Shown here: one piece after another, positions 35,233-44,396 of the stretch
Layout of the letters: each line of letters opens with the position of its first letter
Position numbering within the stretch: position 1 is the stretch's first letter
Origin: a candidate division KSB1 bacterium
GTDB taxonomy: Bacteria; Zhuqueibacterota; Zhuqueibacteria; Thermofontimicrobiales; Thermofontimicrobiaceae
DNA: 64,000 nt
Assembly: GCA_034506395.1 (NCBI GenBank)
Contig: JAPDPQ010000010.1
Location: 1-64,000, forward strand
Direction: 5' to 3'
The notes under the pieces: generated by a model
What the model was told of the DNA's origin: nothing
The model's input: only the letters and a program-made list of their open reading frames with translations
Database searches by the model: none
Translations under genes and position numbers: made by a program

Positions 35233-36093
35233 ATGAGTATTGACAAGTTACAAGTTAAGCAATTGGAGGAGCGAGCCAATCGGCTGCGGATCGAAATAAT
35301 CAAGATCATGGGCCGATATGGTTACGGACACATTGGCGGCTCGCTCTCCATTGCTGAGATGATTGCGGTTTTATATTTTCACGAATTAAAAGTCGATCCG
35401 AAGAATCCAAAATGGGAGGATCGTGATCGTTTCATCCTTTCCAAAGGACACGCTTGCTTTACCCAGTACGTGGCTTTGGCAGAACTGGGTTTTGTTTCTA
35501 AGGATGTGTTGCGTCATCCATACGAGGTTGATAGCCCGATGCAAGCCCATCCTGAGTTGGGCGAGTTTCCTGGCATCGAGATGACCACCGGGGCTTTAGG
35601 GCAAGGGCTGTCGGCTGGGGTGGGGATGGCCATTGGTGCTAAATTGCGCAATCGGGGCTTTCGCATTTATGTGCTTTTAGGGGATGGCGAGATGAATGAG
35701 GGACAAGTCTGGGAGGCAATCATGTTGGCCTCAAAATATAAGCTGGACAATCTCGTGGCGCTGGTTGATTACAACAATTTTACCCTATCCGGAAAAACCA
35801 CAGAGGTCATGCCATTAGATCCGCTAATGGAGAAGTTTCAGGCCTTTGGTTGGTGTGCAATGGAAGTAGATGGCCATTCTGTGGAACAGTTAGTTGCTGC
35901 TTTGGATTCAGCACGACAGATAAAGGACAAGCCAACAGCGATCATTGCCCATACGATTAAGGCGCGCGGTTTTGTGCCGCTTGAAAATAAAACCGAAAGC
36001 CATGCTGCGAACATCAAACAGGAGCAAGCGATGGAGGCGCTGCGCGCTCTGGGCTGCTCAGAATCTGAAATTCAGCAAGCGTTTCGAGAATGA
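35233..36093 (+). CDS. Transketolase N-terminal (TPP-binding) subunit
   Basis: 286 residues from the ATG at 35233. An upstream ATG at 35176 is less likely. GHIGGSLSIAEM and the TPP/Mg motif GDGEMNEGQVWEA ... VDYNN are present, and SKGHACFTQY is a TPP-contact region. It equals the first third of a normal transketolase. The C-terminal partner is encoded 15 bp downstream, so the enzyme is a two-subunit transketolase as seen in many anaerobes and in the apiose pathway (AptA/AptB). It transfers C2 units between ketose and aldose phosphates. Confidence 0.92.
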   Translation: MSIDKLQVKQLEERANRLRIEIIKIMGRYGYGHIGGSLSIAEMIAVLYFHELKVDPKNPKWEDRDRFILSKGHACFTQYVALAELGFVSKDVLRHPYEVDSPMQAHPELGEFPGIEMTTGALGQGLSAGVGMAIGAKLRNRGFRIYVLLGDGEMNEGQVWEAIMLASKYKLDNLVALVDYNNFTLSGKTTEVMPLDPLMEKFQAFGWCAMEVDGHSVEQLVAALDSARQIKDKPTAIIAHTIKARGFVPLENKTESHAANIKQEQAMEALRALGCSESEIQQAFRE

Positions 36094-36108
36094 TAGGAGA
36101 AGATAGTG

Positions 36109-37044
36109 ATGTCAGAACAAATTGCACCTCGGGATGTATTGGGAACCACACTTATCGAAGTGGCACAAAGAGATCCAGATGTAGTTGTCTTAGATGCTGA
36201 TTTTCACCCAGCTTCGAAATTAAAACCATTTAAAGAACACTTTCCGGAGCGGTTCATTGAAGTCGGCATCGCCGAGCAAAATATGATGGGCGTGGCCGCA
36301 GGATTGAGCACGTTAGGCTTCAAACCGTTTGTTTGTACTGTGGCTGCCTTTTGCAGTCGACGCGCATGCGATCAGGTGATGGTCTCCATTGCCCTGCCCA
36401 GGTTGAATGTTAAGATTCTGGGAGTCTATCCCGGCATCTTTGTTGGCTTAAACGGCGCTACGCATCAATCATTAGAAGATATCGCCATCATGAGAGCGCT
36501 GGCTCACATGAATGTGGTCCATCCATCAGATGCGTGGGAATTGCAGCAAGTGCTGGCCTTTGCCGCAGAGTTTGACCAGCCTTTATACGTGCGAGTTGCC
36601 CGAGATCCGGCGCCGCGGTTTATTCCGCAGGGACACCAGTTTCAATTAGGGCGATCGTTCACTTTGCGCGATGGGAATGACGTTACGTTGATCACCTACG
36701 GCGAGCTGATCGGCGATACGTTGGAGGCAGCAGCGCTGTTGGAAAATAGGGGAGTGAGTGCTCGCGTGATTGTCATGAGTTCACTGAAGCCGGTTGACAC
36801 AGAAGCTATCGTCCAAGCTGCGGAGGAAACCCACTACATCGTCACTGTGGATAACCACAGCGTCTATGGAGGATTGGGCTCAGCCGTTGCAGAAGTGGTG
36901 TGCGAGCGCGCTCCGGCAAAAGTGAAACGGCTCGGCCTGCGCGACAGGTTCGGCCGCTCTGGTTCCAACGAAGCAATGAAACGAAAATTTGGCCTGACGG
37001 CACAGGATATTGCTCGGGAGGCGATGGATTTTATTCATCGATAG
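36109..37044 (+). CDS. Transketolase C-terminal subunit
   Basis: 311 residues from the ATG at 36109, with AGGAG 9 bases upstream and overlapping the end of the preceding gene. The Pyr domain carries GIAEQNMMG, which supplies the catalytic Glu that activates TPP. A C-terminal domain follows (VTVDNHSVYGGLGSAVAEVV). It pairs with the upstream N subunit. The neighbours are a PdxA2-like gene and a symporter gene rather than pentose-phosphate genes, which suggests a specialised catabolic transketolase. Confidence 0.92.
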   Translation: MSEQIAPRDVLGTTLIEVAQRDPDVVVLDADFHPASKLKPFKEHFPERFIEVGIAEQNMMGVAAGLSTLGFKPFVCTVAAFCSRRACDQVMVSIALPRLNVKILGVYPGIFVGLNGATHQSLEDIAIMRALAHMNVVHPSDAWELQQVLAFAAEFDQPLYVRVARDPAPRFIPQGHQFQLGRSFTLRDGNDVTLITYGELIGDTLEAAALLENRGVSARVIVMSSLKPVDTEAIVQAAEETHYIVTVDNHSVYGGLGSAVAEVVCERAPAKVKRLGLRDRFGRSGSNEAMKRKFGLTAQDIAREAMDFIHR

Positions 37045-37124
37045 CTTAATTATAACATCAATTTCAGCTTTCATGAATTTGCTTTATTCAGAGATGTCAA
37101 GGAAGACATAATAAGTGAATCGAA

Positions 37125-38165
37125 ATGAAACGATCAAAACCAATTATTGGAATCTCCATGGGCGATCCCGCTGGGATCGGCCCTGAGGTGGCTGCCAAAG
37201 CGCTGGCGAAACCAGAAATTTATGAAATCTGTCGTCCATTAATCATTGGCGATGCCAGCGTGATCCATCAGGCCGTTTCAATCGCAAAGGTCAACTTGGG
37301 GGTCCGCGCTGTCCCAACTGTTGCAGAGGCAAAATTCGAATTCGGCATCATCGATGTGTTCGATCTAAAAAATGTGGAGCTCGCTCAACTTGAGCATGGG
37401 AAGGTTTCCGCCATGGCTGGCGAAGCTGCTTTTCAGGCGGTCAAAAAATTAATTGAATTGGCTCTGGATCGGCAAATCCATGCCACCGTCACAGGGCCAA
37501 TTCATAAAGAATCGATAAACTTGGCTGGACATCATTTTGCAGGTCATACCGAGATTTATGCCCATTATACCAACACGAAGGATTACGCGATGCTGCTTGC
37601 CTCGGAGAACTTTCGTGTAATCCATGTTTCAACTCATGTCCCAGTGAGGCAGGCCTGTGATTTGGTGAAACAAGAGCGCATTGTGAAAGTTATTGTTCTC
37701 TTGAATCGGGCTCTGAAACAATTTGGATTTGAATCGCCTCGGATTGGCGTGGCTGGACTAAATCCTCACGCTAGCGATGGTGGCTTGTTCGGTTGGGAAG
37801 AGCAAAATGAGATCATTCCGGCCATCCAGCAAGCGCGGCAAATGGGAATTCATGTAGAGGGGCCAATGCCGCCAGATATTCTTTTTCCCAAAGCAAAAGG
37901 GGGGTGCTATGATGGCTGTGTCGCCATGTACCACGACCAGGGACATATCGCTTTTAAATTGGATGGTTTTGTATGGGATTGTGAAACAGGCAGCATGAGG
38001 ACCGTTAAGGGCGTCAATATTACCCTTGGAATTCCCATTATTCGCGTATCGGTCGATCATGGCACAGCGTTCGAGATCGCAGGCCTGGGAAGAGCCAGCC
38101 CCGATAGCATGATCATGGCAATTGAGTATGCAGCAAAAATGAGTAGCGGTGGAGCGCTAGAGTAA
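37125..38165 (+). CDS. pdxA2: PdxA2-like 4-phosphate (threonate/erythronate-type) dehydrogenase
   Basis: 346 residues of the PdxA family. GISMGDPAGIGPEVAAKAL at the start, TVTGPIHKESI, GHTEIYAHY and YHDQGHIAFKLDGF carry the metal-binding His/Asp residues. PdxA2 enzymes oxidise D-threonate/D-erythronate 4-phosphates to dihydroxyacetone phosphate and CO2, and classical PdxA serves vitamin B6 synthesis. Here the catabolic context (transketolase, symporter, cupin) and the absence of pdxJ favour the PdxA2 role. The usual partner kinase (DUF1537 family) is not in the window. Confidence 0.82.
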   Translation: MKRSKPIIGISMGDPAGIGPEVAAKALAKPEIYEICRPLIIGDASVIHQAVSIAKVNLGVRAVPTVAEAKFEFGIIDVFDLKNVELAQLEHGKVSAMAGEAAFQAVKKLIELALDRQIHATVTGPIHKESINLAGHHFAGHTEIYAHYTNTKDYAMLLASENFRVIHVSTHVPVRQACDLVKQERIVKVIVLLNRALKQFGFESPRIGVAGLNPHASDGGLFGWEEQNEIIPAIQQARQMGIHVEGPMPPDILFPKAKGGCYDGCVAMYHDQGHIAFKLDGFVWDCETGSMRTVKGVNITLGIPIIRVSVDHGTAFEIAGLGRASPDSMIMAIEYAAKMSSGGALE

Positions 38166-38213
38166 TGGAGTTATGGAGTAGTAAAGACCTGAGATGAGAT
38201 TCTGTTAACAAAA

Positions 38214-38300
38214 AACATCTCCCGAAATCCCTTTTCCAATGGGGATTCTAAAATTAAAAGTTCTCCCCTCTGAAAGGAGGCAAGGCGAGATGTCTGGCTC
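38214..38300. repeat. CTTTGAAGGGG-type repeat, degenerate copy
   Basis: ACATCTCCCGAAATCCCTTT, CTCCCCTCTGAAAGGAGGCA and AGGCGAGATGT mirror the inverted layout of the copies at 23626 and 32357. Confidence 0.6.
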
Positions 38301-38421
38301 TGGAGGATTATCATCGAGCATTTCCAACCAGTTTTCTTTTCGTCCAATACTTCATCACTACAAAAATCCATTGGCTTCATCGATCAATTAGACGCAAAAC
38401 AGCAAAACACAGGAGAACCAG

Positions 38422-39981
38422 ATGCAGCAGCAAACTTTACCCGTGTTGGACTACATTGTGATCATCCTCTCGTTGGTGCTCTCGATCGGTGTGGGCGTCT
38501 ATTTCGCGAAGCGACAGAAAGACACTGAAAAATACTTTAAAGCCAGCGGCAATATCCCAGCTTGGGCGGTAGGCATGTCCATCTTAGCGACGCTGATTAG
38601 CAGCGTCACATTTCTTGCTTATCCAGGGGCTGGATACAAATCCAATTGGATCCTCCTTGTACAGGGATTAATGGTGCCAGTGGTCCTGATCTTTATGATA
38701 TGGTTTATTGTGCCGCTCTATCGGAAGGTTATTCGGCTGAGCGCCTATGAATATTTTGAGAGACGATTTGGCTTTTTCGCCCGACTTTACAGCTCGTTGG
38801 GTTTTGTTCTCGCACATTTTTCGAAGATGGGGACGGTGTTCTTTCTGTTGTCCCTGGCTCTGGCTAATTTGACTGGCGTGAATGTTTATATCGTTCTTTG
38901 GGTTTTGGGCATTTCGATCGTGGTGCTTACCTTCCTTGGTGGCATCGAAGCGGTGATTTGGCTGGATGTGATACAGGGATTTTTGCTCATTTTGGGAGGT
39001 TTGTTAAGTGTGGGGATTATTCTGTTCAAACCAGCAGGTGGACCAGGTTCAGTTCTCCAAGCCATCTGGGAATCGGGCAAGGTTGATTTTGGCCCCTATG
39101 ATTTAAGCTTCGTGAAATTGACTTTTATTGTGATGGCTCTCAATGGGATTTTTTATGCCATTCAAAAATATGGCACGGACCAGACTATTGTCCAACGTTA
39201 TCTGACGGCGAAAAGCGATAAATCAGCGATTAAAGCGTCGCTGATGGGGGTGCTGCTTTGTGTTCCTGTCTGGACATTGTTCATGTTTATTGGCACAGGG
39301 CTATATGCCTTCTACAAAATCACCAACGCTGGATTGCCGCCAGACATCACCGCCGAAGGGGTGTTCCCCCATTTCATTTTGACCCAAATTCCCGTGGGAT
39401 TAACAGGCTTGATCATCTCCGCCCTGATCGCTGCGGCGGTTTCCAGTCTGGATTCGGATTTGAATTGTCTCTCCGCTATCGGCGTCGAGGATTATTATAT
39501 CCGCTTCAAACCAAATAGCACAGATAAACAGCGCCTTTGGATGGGCAAATTTCTGGTGATTGTTTCCGGATTGGCGGCAATGTTTGTGGCCACCCTTTAT
39601 ATCATGGCAGGCAGTGAAGGAGTGCTGGGAATCGTGTTTGAATTATATGCGATTTTCTCTGGCGGCATCGCAGGGATGTTTCTATTGGGACTGTTCAGCA
39701 AGCGGGCGAATAAACAGGGGCTATATATCGGCATTGCTGCCTGCGTGCTATTTACCGCCTGGGCCATGCTCACCTCGACCAAATTCGATATTGAAGGACA
39801 GAAAAAGCTTTTGCTTGATCTGGGAAATTGGAATTTCACCCATCATAAATATATGCTCGGAGTGTACAGCCATCTTGTTCTTTTTGGCGTGGGTTACGGA
39901 GCCAGCTTTTTCTTTCCTGCCAAAAAGGTTGATGAGAATTTGACGATTTATGGCTGGTTTAAGAAAAGAGGGAACCCTTAA
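38422..39981 (+). CDS. Sodium:solute symporter family permease (SSS), copy 2
   Basis: 519 residues, about 13-14 membrane helices. RQKDTEKYFKASGNIPAWAV follows TM1, and RLSAYEYFERRFG, GGIEAVIWLDVIQGFLL, KYGTDQTIVQRYLTAKS and SSLDSDLNCLSAIGVEDYY match the SSS signature. It differs clearly from copy 1, so the two probably carry different substrates. It follows the PdxA2-like gene after about 255 bp with a repeat, and precedes the bicupin gene. Confidence 0.92.
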   Translation: MQQQTLPVLDYIVIILSLVLSIGVGVYFAKRQKDTEKYFKASGNIPAWAVGMSILATLISSVTFLAYPGAGYKSNWILLVQGLMVPVVLIFMIWFIVPLYRKVIRLSAYEYFERRFGFFARLYSSLGFVLAHFSKMGTVFFLLSLALANLTGVNVYIVLWVLGISIVVLTFLGGIEAVIWLDVIQGFLLILGGLLSVGIILFKPAGGPGSVLQAIWESGKVDFGPYDLSFVKLTFIVMALNGIFYAIQKYGTDQTIVQRYLTAKSDKSAIKASLMGVLLCVPVWTLFMFIGTGLYAFYKITNAGLPPDITAEGVFPHFILTQIPVGLTGLIISALIAAAVSSLDSDLNCLSAIGVEDYYIRFKPNSTDKQRLWMGKFLVIVSGLAAMFVATLYIMAGSEGVLGIVFELYAIFSGGIAGMFLLGLFSKRANKQGLYIGIAACVLFTAWAMLTSTKFDIEGQKKLLLDLGNWNFTHHKYMLGVYSHLVLFGVGYGASFFFPAKKVDENLTIYGWFKKRGNP

Positions 39982-40118
39982 TTGGAAAAACTGAAGACCC
40001 GCTACCATCTTCTTCATGAACTTTTGTTGCTTTTGACAAGCATTTTCCACCAGTCCGAAAATTGAGAACTCAAGCTTGAAGTTTTCTTTTGAATAGACAC
40101 AAATGAGGTTATCAAAAA

Positions 40119-40904
40119 ATGATCCATAGATACTACAAAGAAGGCCAAAAGCTAAACGTCGCTGACTTGAATGAAATAATTGTGCTGATCGACCGAACCG
40201 AAACCGAGTTGACGGAGGTCGCTTTGAACACCTGGCGACCAGGATTGATCGGTCCGCCGCATCGACATGATCAGAAGGAACAGATTTTTTATGTGACTTC
40301 TGGGACTGGTACTGTCAAAGTCGGAGCAGAAATTTTTCAGGTAAACCCAGGTGATTTGATTTATATTCCATTAGGGGTGGAGCATCAGACCATTGCATCA
40401 AAGAATGAAGCCTTGCATTATATATTGTTCAATGTGTTCATAGATCCCGAGAAAGAGGGGCATGGCACGTTTGCTGAGCATATTGAAAAAGTCAAAAATA
40501 TCCGCAAGCGGCAAGCGGAGACGGGCAGGGCTACGGTTGAAAATGCTGAGCGGTCAGCTTTTTCGAATAAACAGCCCAAGTATATCAGAGATTTAAATAA
40601 AGGCGATTCAGGTCCTTCGAACTCCGTCACCAGCCGAATCGTGTTGGATCGAAGTGAGAGCGAGCGGTCTGAAATGGTCGTTGTTAGCTGGCCTAAAGGC
40701 AATAAAGGAGCGCTGGAGATGCACCCAGAAAAAGAGCAAACCTTTTTTGTGCTCGCAGGTTCGGGCATTATCAAAATATCTGAAGAGCAGGCATTGGTCA
40801 AACCAGGGGATATTATTTTTGTGCCCAGAAATGCTTACCATTGCGCCGAGGCAAAAAGTGAGGATTTGAGGTATTTGTGTTTAAATACGTACGCCCGATG
40901 GTGA
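40119..40904 (+). CDS. Double-domain cupin (bicupin) protein
   Basis: 261 residues with two cupin barrels. The first (about residues 43-100) has PPHRHDQKEQIFYV ... PGDLIYIPLGVEHQ, the HxHx4E...G...H metal site. The second (about 185-255) has LEMHPEKEQTFFV ... PGDIIFVPRNAYHC, with Glu in place of the second His, so metal binding may differ. Cupins of this size in sugar loci are isomerases, oxidases or sugar sensors. No dedicated family is recognised. Cytoplasmic (no signal). Confidence 0.82.
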   Translation: MIHRYYKEGQKLNVADLNEIIVLIDRTETELTEVALNTWRPGLIGPPHRHDQKEQIFYVTSGTGTVKVGAEIFQVNPGDLIYIPLGVEHQTIASKNEALHYILFNVFIDPEKEGHGTFAEHIEKVKNIRKRQAETGRATVENAERSAFSNKQPKYIRDLNKGDSGPSNSVTSRIVLDRSESERSEMVVVSWPKGNKGALEMHPEKEQTFFVLAGSGIIKISEEQALVKPGDIIFVPRNAYHCAEAKSEDLRYLCLNTYARW

Positions 40905-41026
40905 ATCATCAGGCTAAGAAATGCAAACACCACAAATGGAGCTCAGACTTGAGAGTGATTTATCATTCCCATATTTTGGCGCTATTATTTTCATCATAGG
41001 GCGGTTATTTTGAATTTTGAAAAATC

Positions 41027-42160
41027 ATGACTATGACAGCACGAGAACGTTTCATCGAAACTCTAACCTTTGGCTCTCCTGACAAAATCCCTTTCGAGCC
41101 AGGAAAGCCTCGGGAGAAAACCCTGGCTCGCTGGCATCACGAAGGATTGCCTGAACATCGGGATTGGTTTGAATTTCTCTGCGAGATGATAGGCATCGCT
41201 GCTCCGGCGCCGAGCTATCCGCCGTTCGAGGGACTGGTTAATTTCCGCATGATCCCAACCTTTGAGGAGGAGGTGCTGGAACATCGGGATGGGCATTACA
41301 TCGTACAAGATTGGATGGGCAATATTGTGGAGATTTCGGATGAATATGATTACACTTACCTCCGCCATCCCAAAGATTTTGTCACCCGAAAATGGCATAA
41401 ATTCCCTGTGACAAATCGTCAGGAATTTGAGGCGATGAAACGGCGCTACAACCCCGATGATCCATCGAGGTATCCGAGCGATTTTCATGAGATAGTCAAA
41501 AAATTGAAGGGGCGGGATTATATCATCACGTTGCAATTTTCAGGACCGTTCTGGCAGTTGCGGGAGTGGTGTGGTTTTGAACCGTTGTGTATGATGTTCC
41601 TCGAAAATCCCGATTTTGTGCAGGAGATGATCGAGTTTTGGACCGAGTTTGTCTCGAAAACCATGGCCCGTGCCCTCGATGCAGGCATCGTCGACCGTAT
41701 CTGGATCAACGAGGATATGGCATACAAAGAGAAAGCCATGATCAGCCCTGAGATGACCAGAGAATTTTTGCTGCCAGCCTGGAAGCGCTGGGCTACCGAA
41801 GCAAAGCAAGCTGGCGTACCGATTATCGACGAGGATTCCGATGGCTATATCGGCGAATTAATTCCGATCTGGATCGAGGCGGGATTCAACGTCTGCGATC
41901 CCATTGAAGTAGCTGCTGGCAATGATATGGTTGAGTATCGAGCACAATTTGGAAGAAAGATTGCCTTTCGCCAGGGTGTGGATAAACGTTGTATCGCCAA
42001 AGGCGGTAAGGCGATCGAAGACGAATTGGCTCGATTGGCGCCAGTGGTCAAATCGGGTGGCTTTATTCCTGGTTGCGATCACGGAGTGCCGTTTGATATT
42101 TCCTGGGAAAATTTTGTTCATTATTCACGATTGTTGGCTGAGCTGACAGGTTGGCTTTAG
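41027..42160 (+). CDS. Uroporphyrinogen-decarboxylase-fold protein, copy 1
   Basis: 377 residues of the UroD/COG0407 fold. TARERFIETLTFGSPDKIPF is the usual opening. The core keeps the TIM-barrel progression (DYIITLQFSGPFWQLREWCGFE, DRIWINEDMAYKEKAMISPE, GFIPGCDHGVPFDISWENF). Haem-pathway UroD residues are not evident. Many relatives (MtaA, CmuA, MtgB-like) are corrinoid-linked methyltransferases, and others accompany sugar genes with unknown function. Cys is present in GCDHG. No corrinoid protein gene is near, so the methyltransferase role is inference. Confidence 0.82.
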   Translation: MTMTARERFIETLTFGSPDKIPFEPGKPREKTLARWHHEGLPEHRDWFEFLCEMIGIAAPAPSYPPFEGLVNFRMIPTFEEEVLEHRDGHYIVQDWMGNIVEISDEYDYTYLRHPKDFVTRKWHKFPVTNRQEFEAMKRRYNPDDPSRYPSDFHEIVKKLKGRDYIITLQFSGPFWQLREWCGFEPLCMMFLENPDFVQEMIEFWTEFVSKTMARALDAGIVDRIWINEDMAYKEKAMISPEMTREFLLPAWKRWATEAKQAGVPIIDEDSDGYIGELIPIWIEAGFNVCDPIEVAAGNDMVEYRAQFGRKIAFRQGVDKRCIAKGGKAIEDELARLAPVVKSGGFIPGCDHGVPFDISWENFVHYSRLLAELTGWL

Positions 42161-42229
42161 CCCACGAAATACACGGAAAGACCCGAAAGTTTTAATATTC
42201 TAGATGACAAAAAATAATTACCACTTAGT

Positions 42230-42378
42230 GTCCGTCCGAAAACTAAAGATTTTTAAAAAGAATGTCATTCCGAGCGGAGCGAGGAATCTATCAATGATTG
42301 AAAGCATCGGACTTGCAGATTCCTCACTTCGTTCGAAATGACCGCTTTTAAGAAAAATCGATAATTTTCGCACAGACT
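42230..42378. mobile_element. MITE-like element, family B (about 150 bp)
   Basis: Imperfect terminal inverted repeats of about 32 bp: GTCCGTCCGAAAACTAAAGA (42230-) and TAATTTTCGCACAGACTC (-42378), continuing inward as TTTTTAAAAAG / CTTTTAAGAAAAA. Inside is TGTCATTCCGAGCGGAGCGA ... CACTTCGTTCGAAATGAC at 42263-42342. Non-coding, different ends from family A. Confidence 0.65.
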
Positions 42379-42414
42379 CTACTTAGGCAGATTTAACTCA
42401 ATGATGTCATTCCG

Positions 42415-42500
42415 AATCCTGACTCATCTGGATGAGGATTCTGAATTTTTCTATATATGTTAGATTCATAAACAGATTTCTCGCTTCGCTCGAAATGACA
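42415..42500. repeat. TGTCATTCC...GAAATGACA inverted repeat
   Basis: TGTCATTCCGAATCCTGACT ... AGATTTCTCGCTTCGCTCGA and AATGACA, the second copy in this gap. The remainder of 42161-42727 is AT-rich with no gene. Confidence 0.75.
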
Positions 42501-42727
42501 CATATTTATTGATGAAGTTTGAAAATCTGACCCAGTAAAGCAAAATACAAATAACTTTTAAAAATCAAATTTTGAAATTTCAATCACACCCTTTGCAAGG
42601 TTGTCAACCATAGAAAGGGTGAGGCTGTTTGTTTGAGATCTTGAATTTGAGGTTTGAATATTATCCACCACAGTCTGATAGGTTTGATATTTGTTTCTTG
42701 AGTTTTGAGATTTTTAGTGATTAAAAG

Positions 42728-43804
42728 ATGGCTCACAGACAACGCTTCCTATCCGCTCTCGAAGGAACGATGCCAGACCAGATTCCCATGACGATCTGGA
42801 ACAACAAACTTCCGGGAGGGAAGCTGAATGATCGATTGCTGGATCTGGGCGTTCTGGTGATCCATAAAAGCTCGGTCTGGCGACGTCGATTGGAAGGAAT
42901 TCAGGTCGAGTCTCGGGATGAAACGACAGCCGATGGAAACACGGTTCGACATACGAGTTATTTCACCCCTGCTGGGAAATTGATAACAGCCGAGCGGGTT
43001 TTTCCCAACACAATCTGGATCGAGAAATATCTATTCGGTGATCCTGGTGATTATGATGCGCTGGAGGCGTTAATTGTGAGTCGGAGTTACCAGCCCGATT
43101 TCGAACGCTTCATGACAGACGACGAGAAGCTGGCTGATCAATCCATTGCCCGCCCGATGACCATCCATTCGCCGATGCATGAGTTGATCTATGAATTCAT
43201 GGGCATCGAAAATTTTAGTATCGAATGGGCAGAACGTCGAGATCGGGTGCTGCATCTGTGCGATGTTTTAAAACAGGACTGGCATAAACGGTTAGGAATA
43301 ATCGTTGCCTCGCCGACAAAATTTGCCGTTATCGAAGGAAACATCCAGCTTCAGGTGATCGGCGAGGAGCGATTTCTCAAATATTATTTTCCAAATATTC
43401 AAGAAGCATGTGAAATCTTGCACGAAAAGGGCATCTTTGCAGGTGCTCACTTGGATGGGAACAATCGAAAATTAGCACCGCTGATTGCGCGAACCTCACT
43501 GGATTTTATCGAATCTTTTACGCCACCGCCCGATTGCGATCTCTCGGTGGCGGAAGCACGGCAAATATGGAAGGATAAATCACTGCTGGTTCATTTCCCA
43601 TCCTCCGTTCATCTGTTTGGTGCTGCCGCCATCGAAGATCATGTGAAAGAGATTCTGAAACAAGCAGCGCCTGGAGATCGATTTGCCATCGGTGTCTCTG
43701 AAGATGTGCCCAATGGGGGAATTGAAACATTGGTGCCTTTATATGAAGCGATAAGAAAATATGGCTGGGGAAATTCGAAATTACAATTAAAAAATCCCAA
43801 ATAA
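42728..43804 (+). CDS. Uroporphyrinogen-decarboxylase-fold protein, copy 2
   Basis: 358 residues, also UroD-like but divergent. HRQRFLSALEGTMPDQIPMT is the family opening, GAHLDGNNRKLAPLIARTSL and IESFTPPPDCDLSVAEAR are middle/C-terminal barrel motifs, and GDRFAIGVSEDVPNGGIE matches the phosphate-loop region of COG0407 proteins. The two UroD genes of this window are not close copies of each other. Pairing of two such genes in a sugar locus recalls multi-component methyltransferase systems, but nothing here identifies a corrinoid or pterin partner. Confidence 0.78.
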   Translation: MAHRQRFLSALEGTMPDQIPMTIWNNKLPGGKLNDRLLDLGVLVIHKSSVWRRRLEGIQVESRDETTADGNTVRHTSYFTPAGKLITAERVFPNTIWIEKYLFGDPGDYDALEALIVSRSYQPDFERFMTDDEKLADQSIARPMTIHSPMHELIYEFMGIENFSIEWAERRDRVLHLCDVLKQDWHKRLGIIVASPTKFAVIEGNIQLQVIGEERFLKYYFPNIQEACEILHEKGIFAGAHLDGNNRKLAPLIARTSLDFIESFTPPPDCDLSVAEARQIWKDKSLLVHFPSSVHLFGAAAIEDHVKEILKQAAPGDRFAIGVSEDVPNGGIETLVPLYEAIRKYGWGNSKLQLKNPK

Positions 43805-43876
43805 ATTCCAAATTCAAATTATAAAATTTCCGTTAATAACAATTAAATTGTTTACATATCAATGCCAATTTGACCA

Positions 43877-43940
43877 GCCAGTTGGCTAGTGGCCTCAATG
43901 TAAGATATGGAATGCTATTTTAAGCGATCCGCCAACTGGC
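43877..43940. repeat. GCCAGTTGGC/GCCAACTGGC inverted repeat
   Basis: Perfect 10-bp arms separated by 44 bp. The copy is followed by other hairpins in this gap. Confidence 0.5.
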
Positions 43941-44005
43941 TATTAGCGCCCATACAGAATATTTTGGTTTGAGAATCCGCTGAAGCAGTCAATAGCTATT
44001 GTTAA

Positions 44006-44047
44006 TTTGTCACTAATGCCCGAATGAATACAGGCATTAATGACAAA
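44006..44047. terminator. Hairpin with 15-bp arms before the GntP gene
   Basis: TTTGTCACTAATGCC and GGCATTAATGACAAA (one mismatch) around a 12-nt loop. Possible transcription terminator after the UroD-like genes, about 200 bp past the stop. Confidence 0.45.
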
Positions 44048-44127
44048 CTCGTGTCGCTTTCAATAACCGTTTTGCGGTTTTTAATACTTTTTTAGCTCAA
44101 GTTAACGGTGATGGCCAGTCGGCTGAT

Positions 44128-44172
44128 GCTCGCAATGACAATTTTTACTCATTCATTCGCTTAGGTTGACGC
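44128..44172. repeat. Right-end remnant of family A element
   Basis: GCTCGCAATGACA followed by CATTCGCTTAGGTTGACGCC equals the inner arm and terminal repeat of the elements at 20932 and 30473. The left end is missing. Confidence 0.55.
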
Positions 44173-44396
44173 CAAAAAGATGTTGATGGCGATAGAGATG
44201 TAAATTCAAAAGTCACTGAGTCAGATTCCTTTCCGTGCTTTAGCATATCAGAATGACAGTTAAATGACTTAACCCTTTCAAAGCCTATAGACCTTTGAAA
44301 GGATACTGGTCGATTGGAATTTTGAATTTTAAAATTGAAATTTATTTGGATTTTGTTTTTTGTGATTTGGGATCTTTTAATCAGGAGTTCCAGCAG

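Noticed and set aside
37125-38165. Vitamin B6 biosynthesis PdxA
   Set aside because: Family membership is real, but no other B6 genes are present and the context is catabolic, so PdxA2 is preferred.
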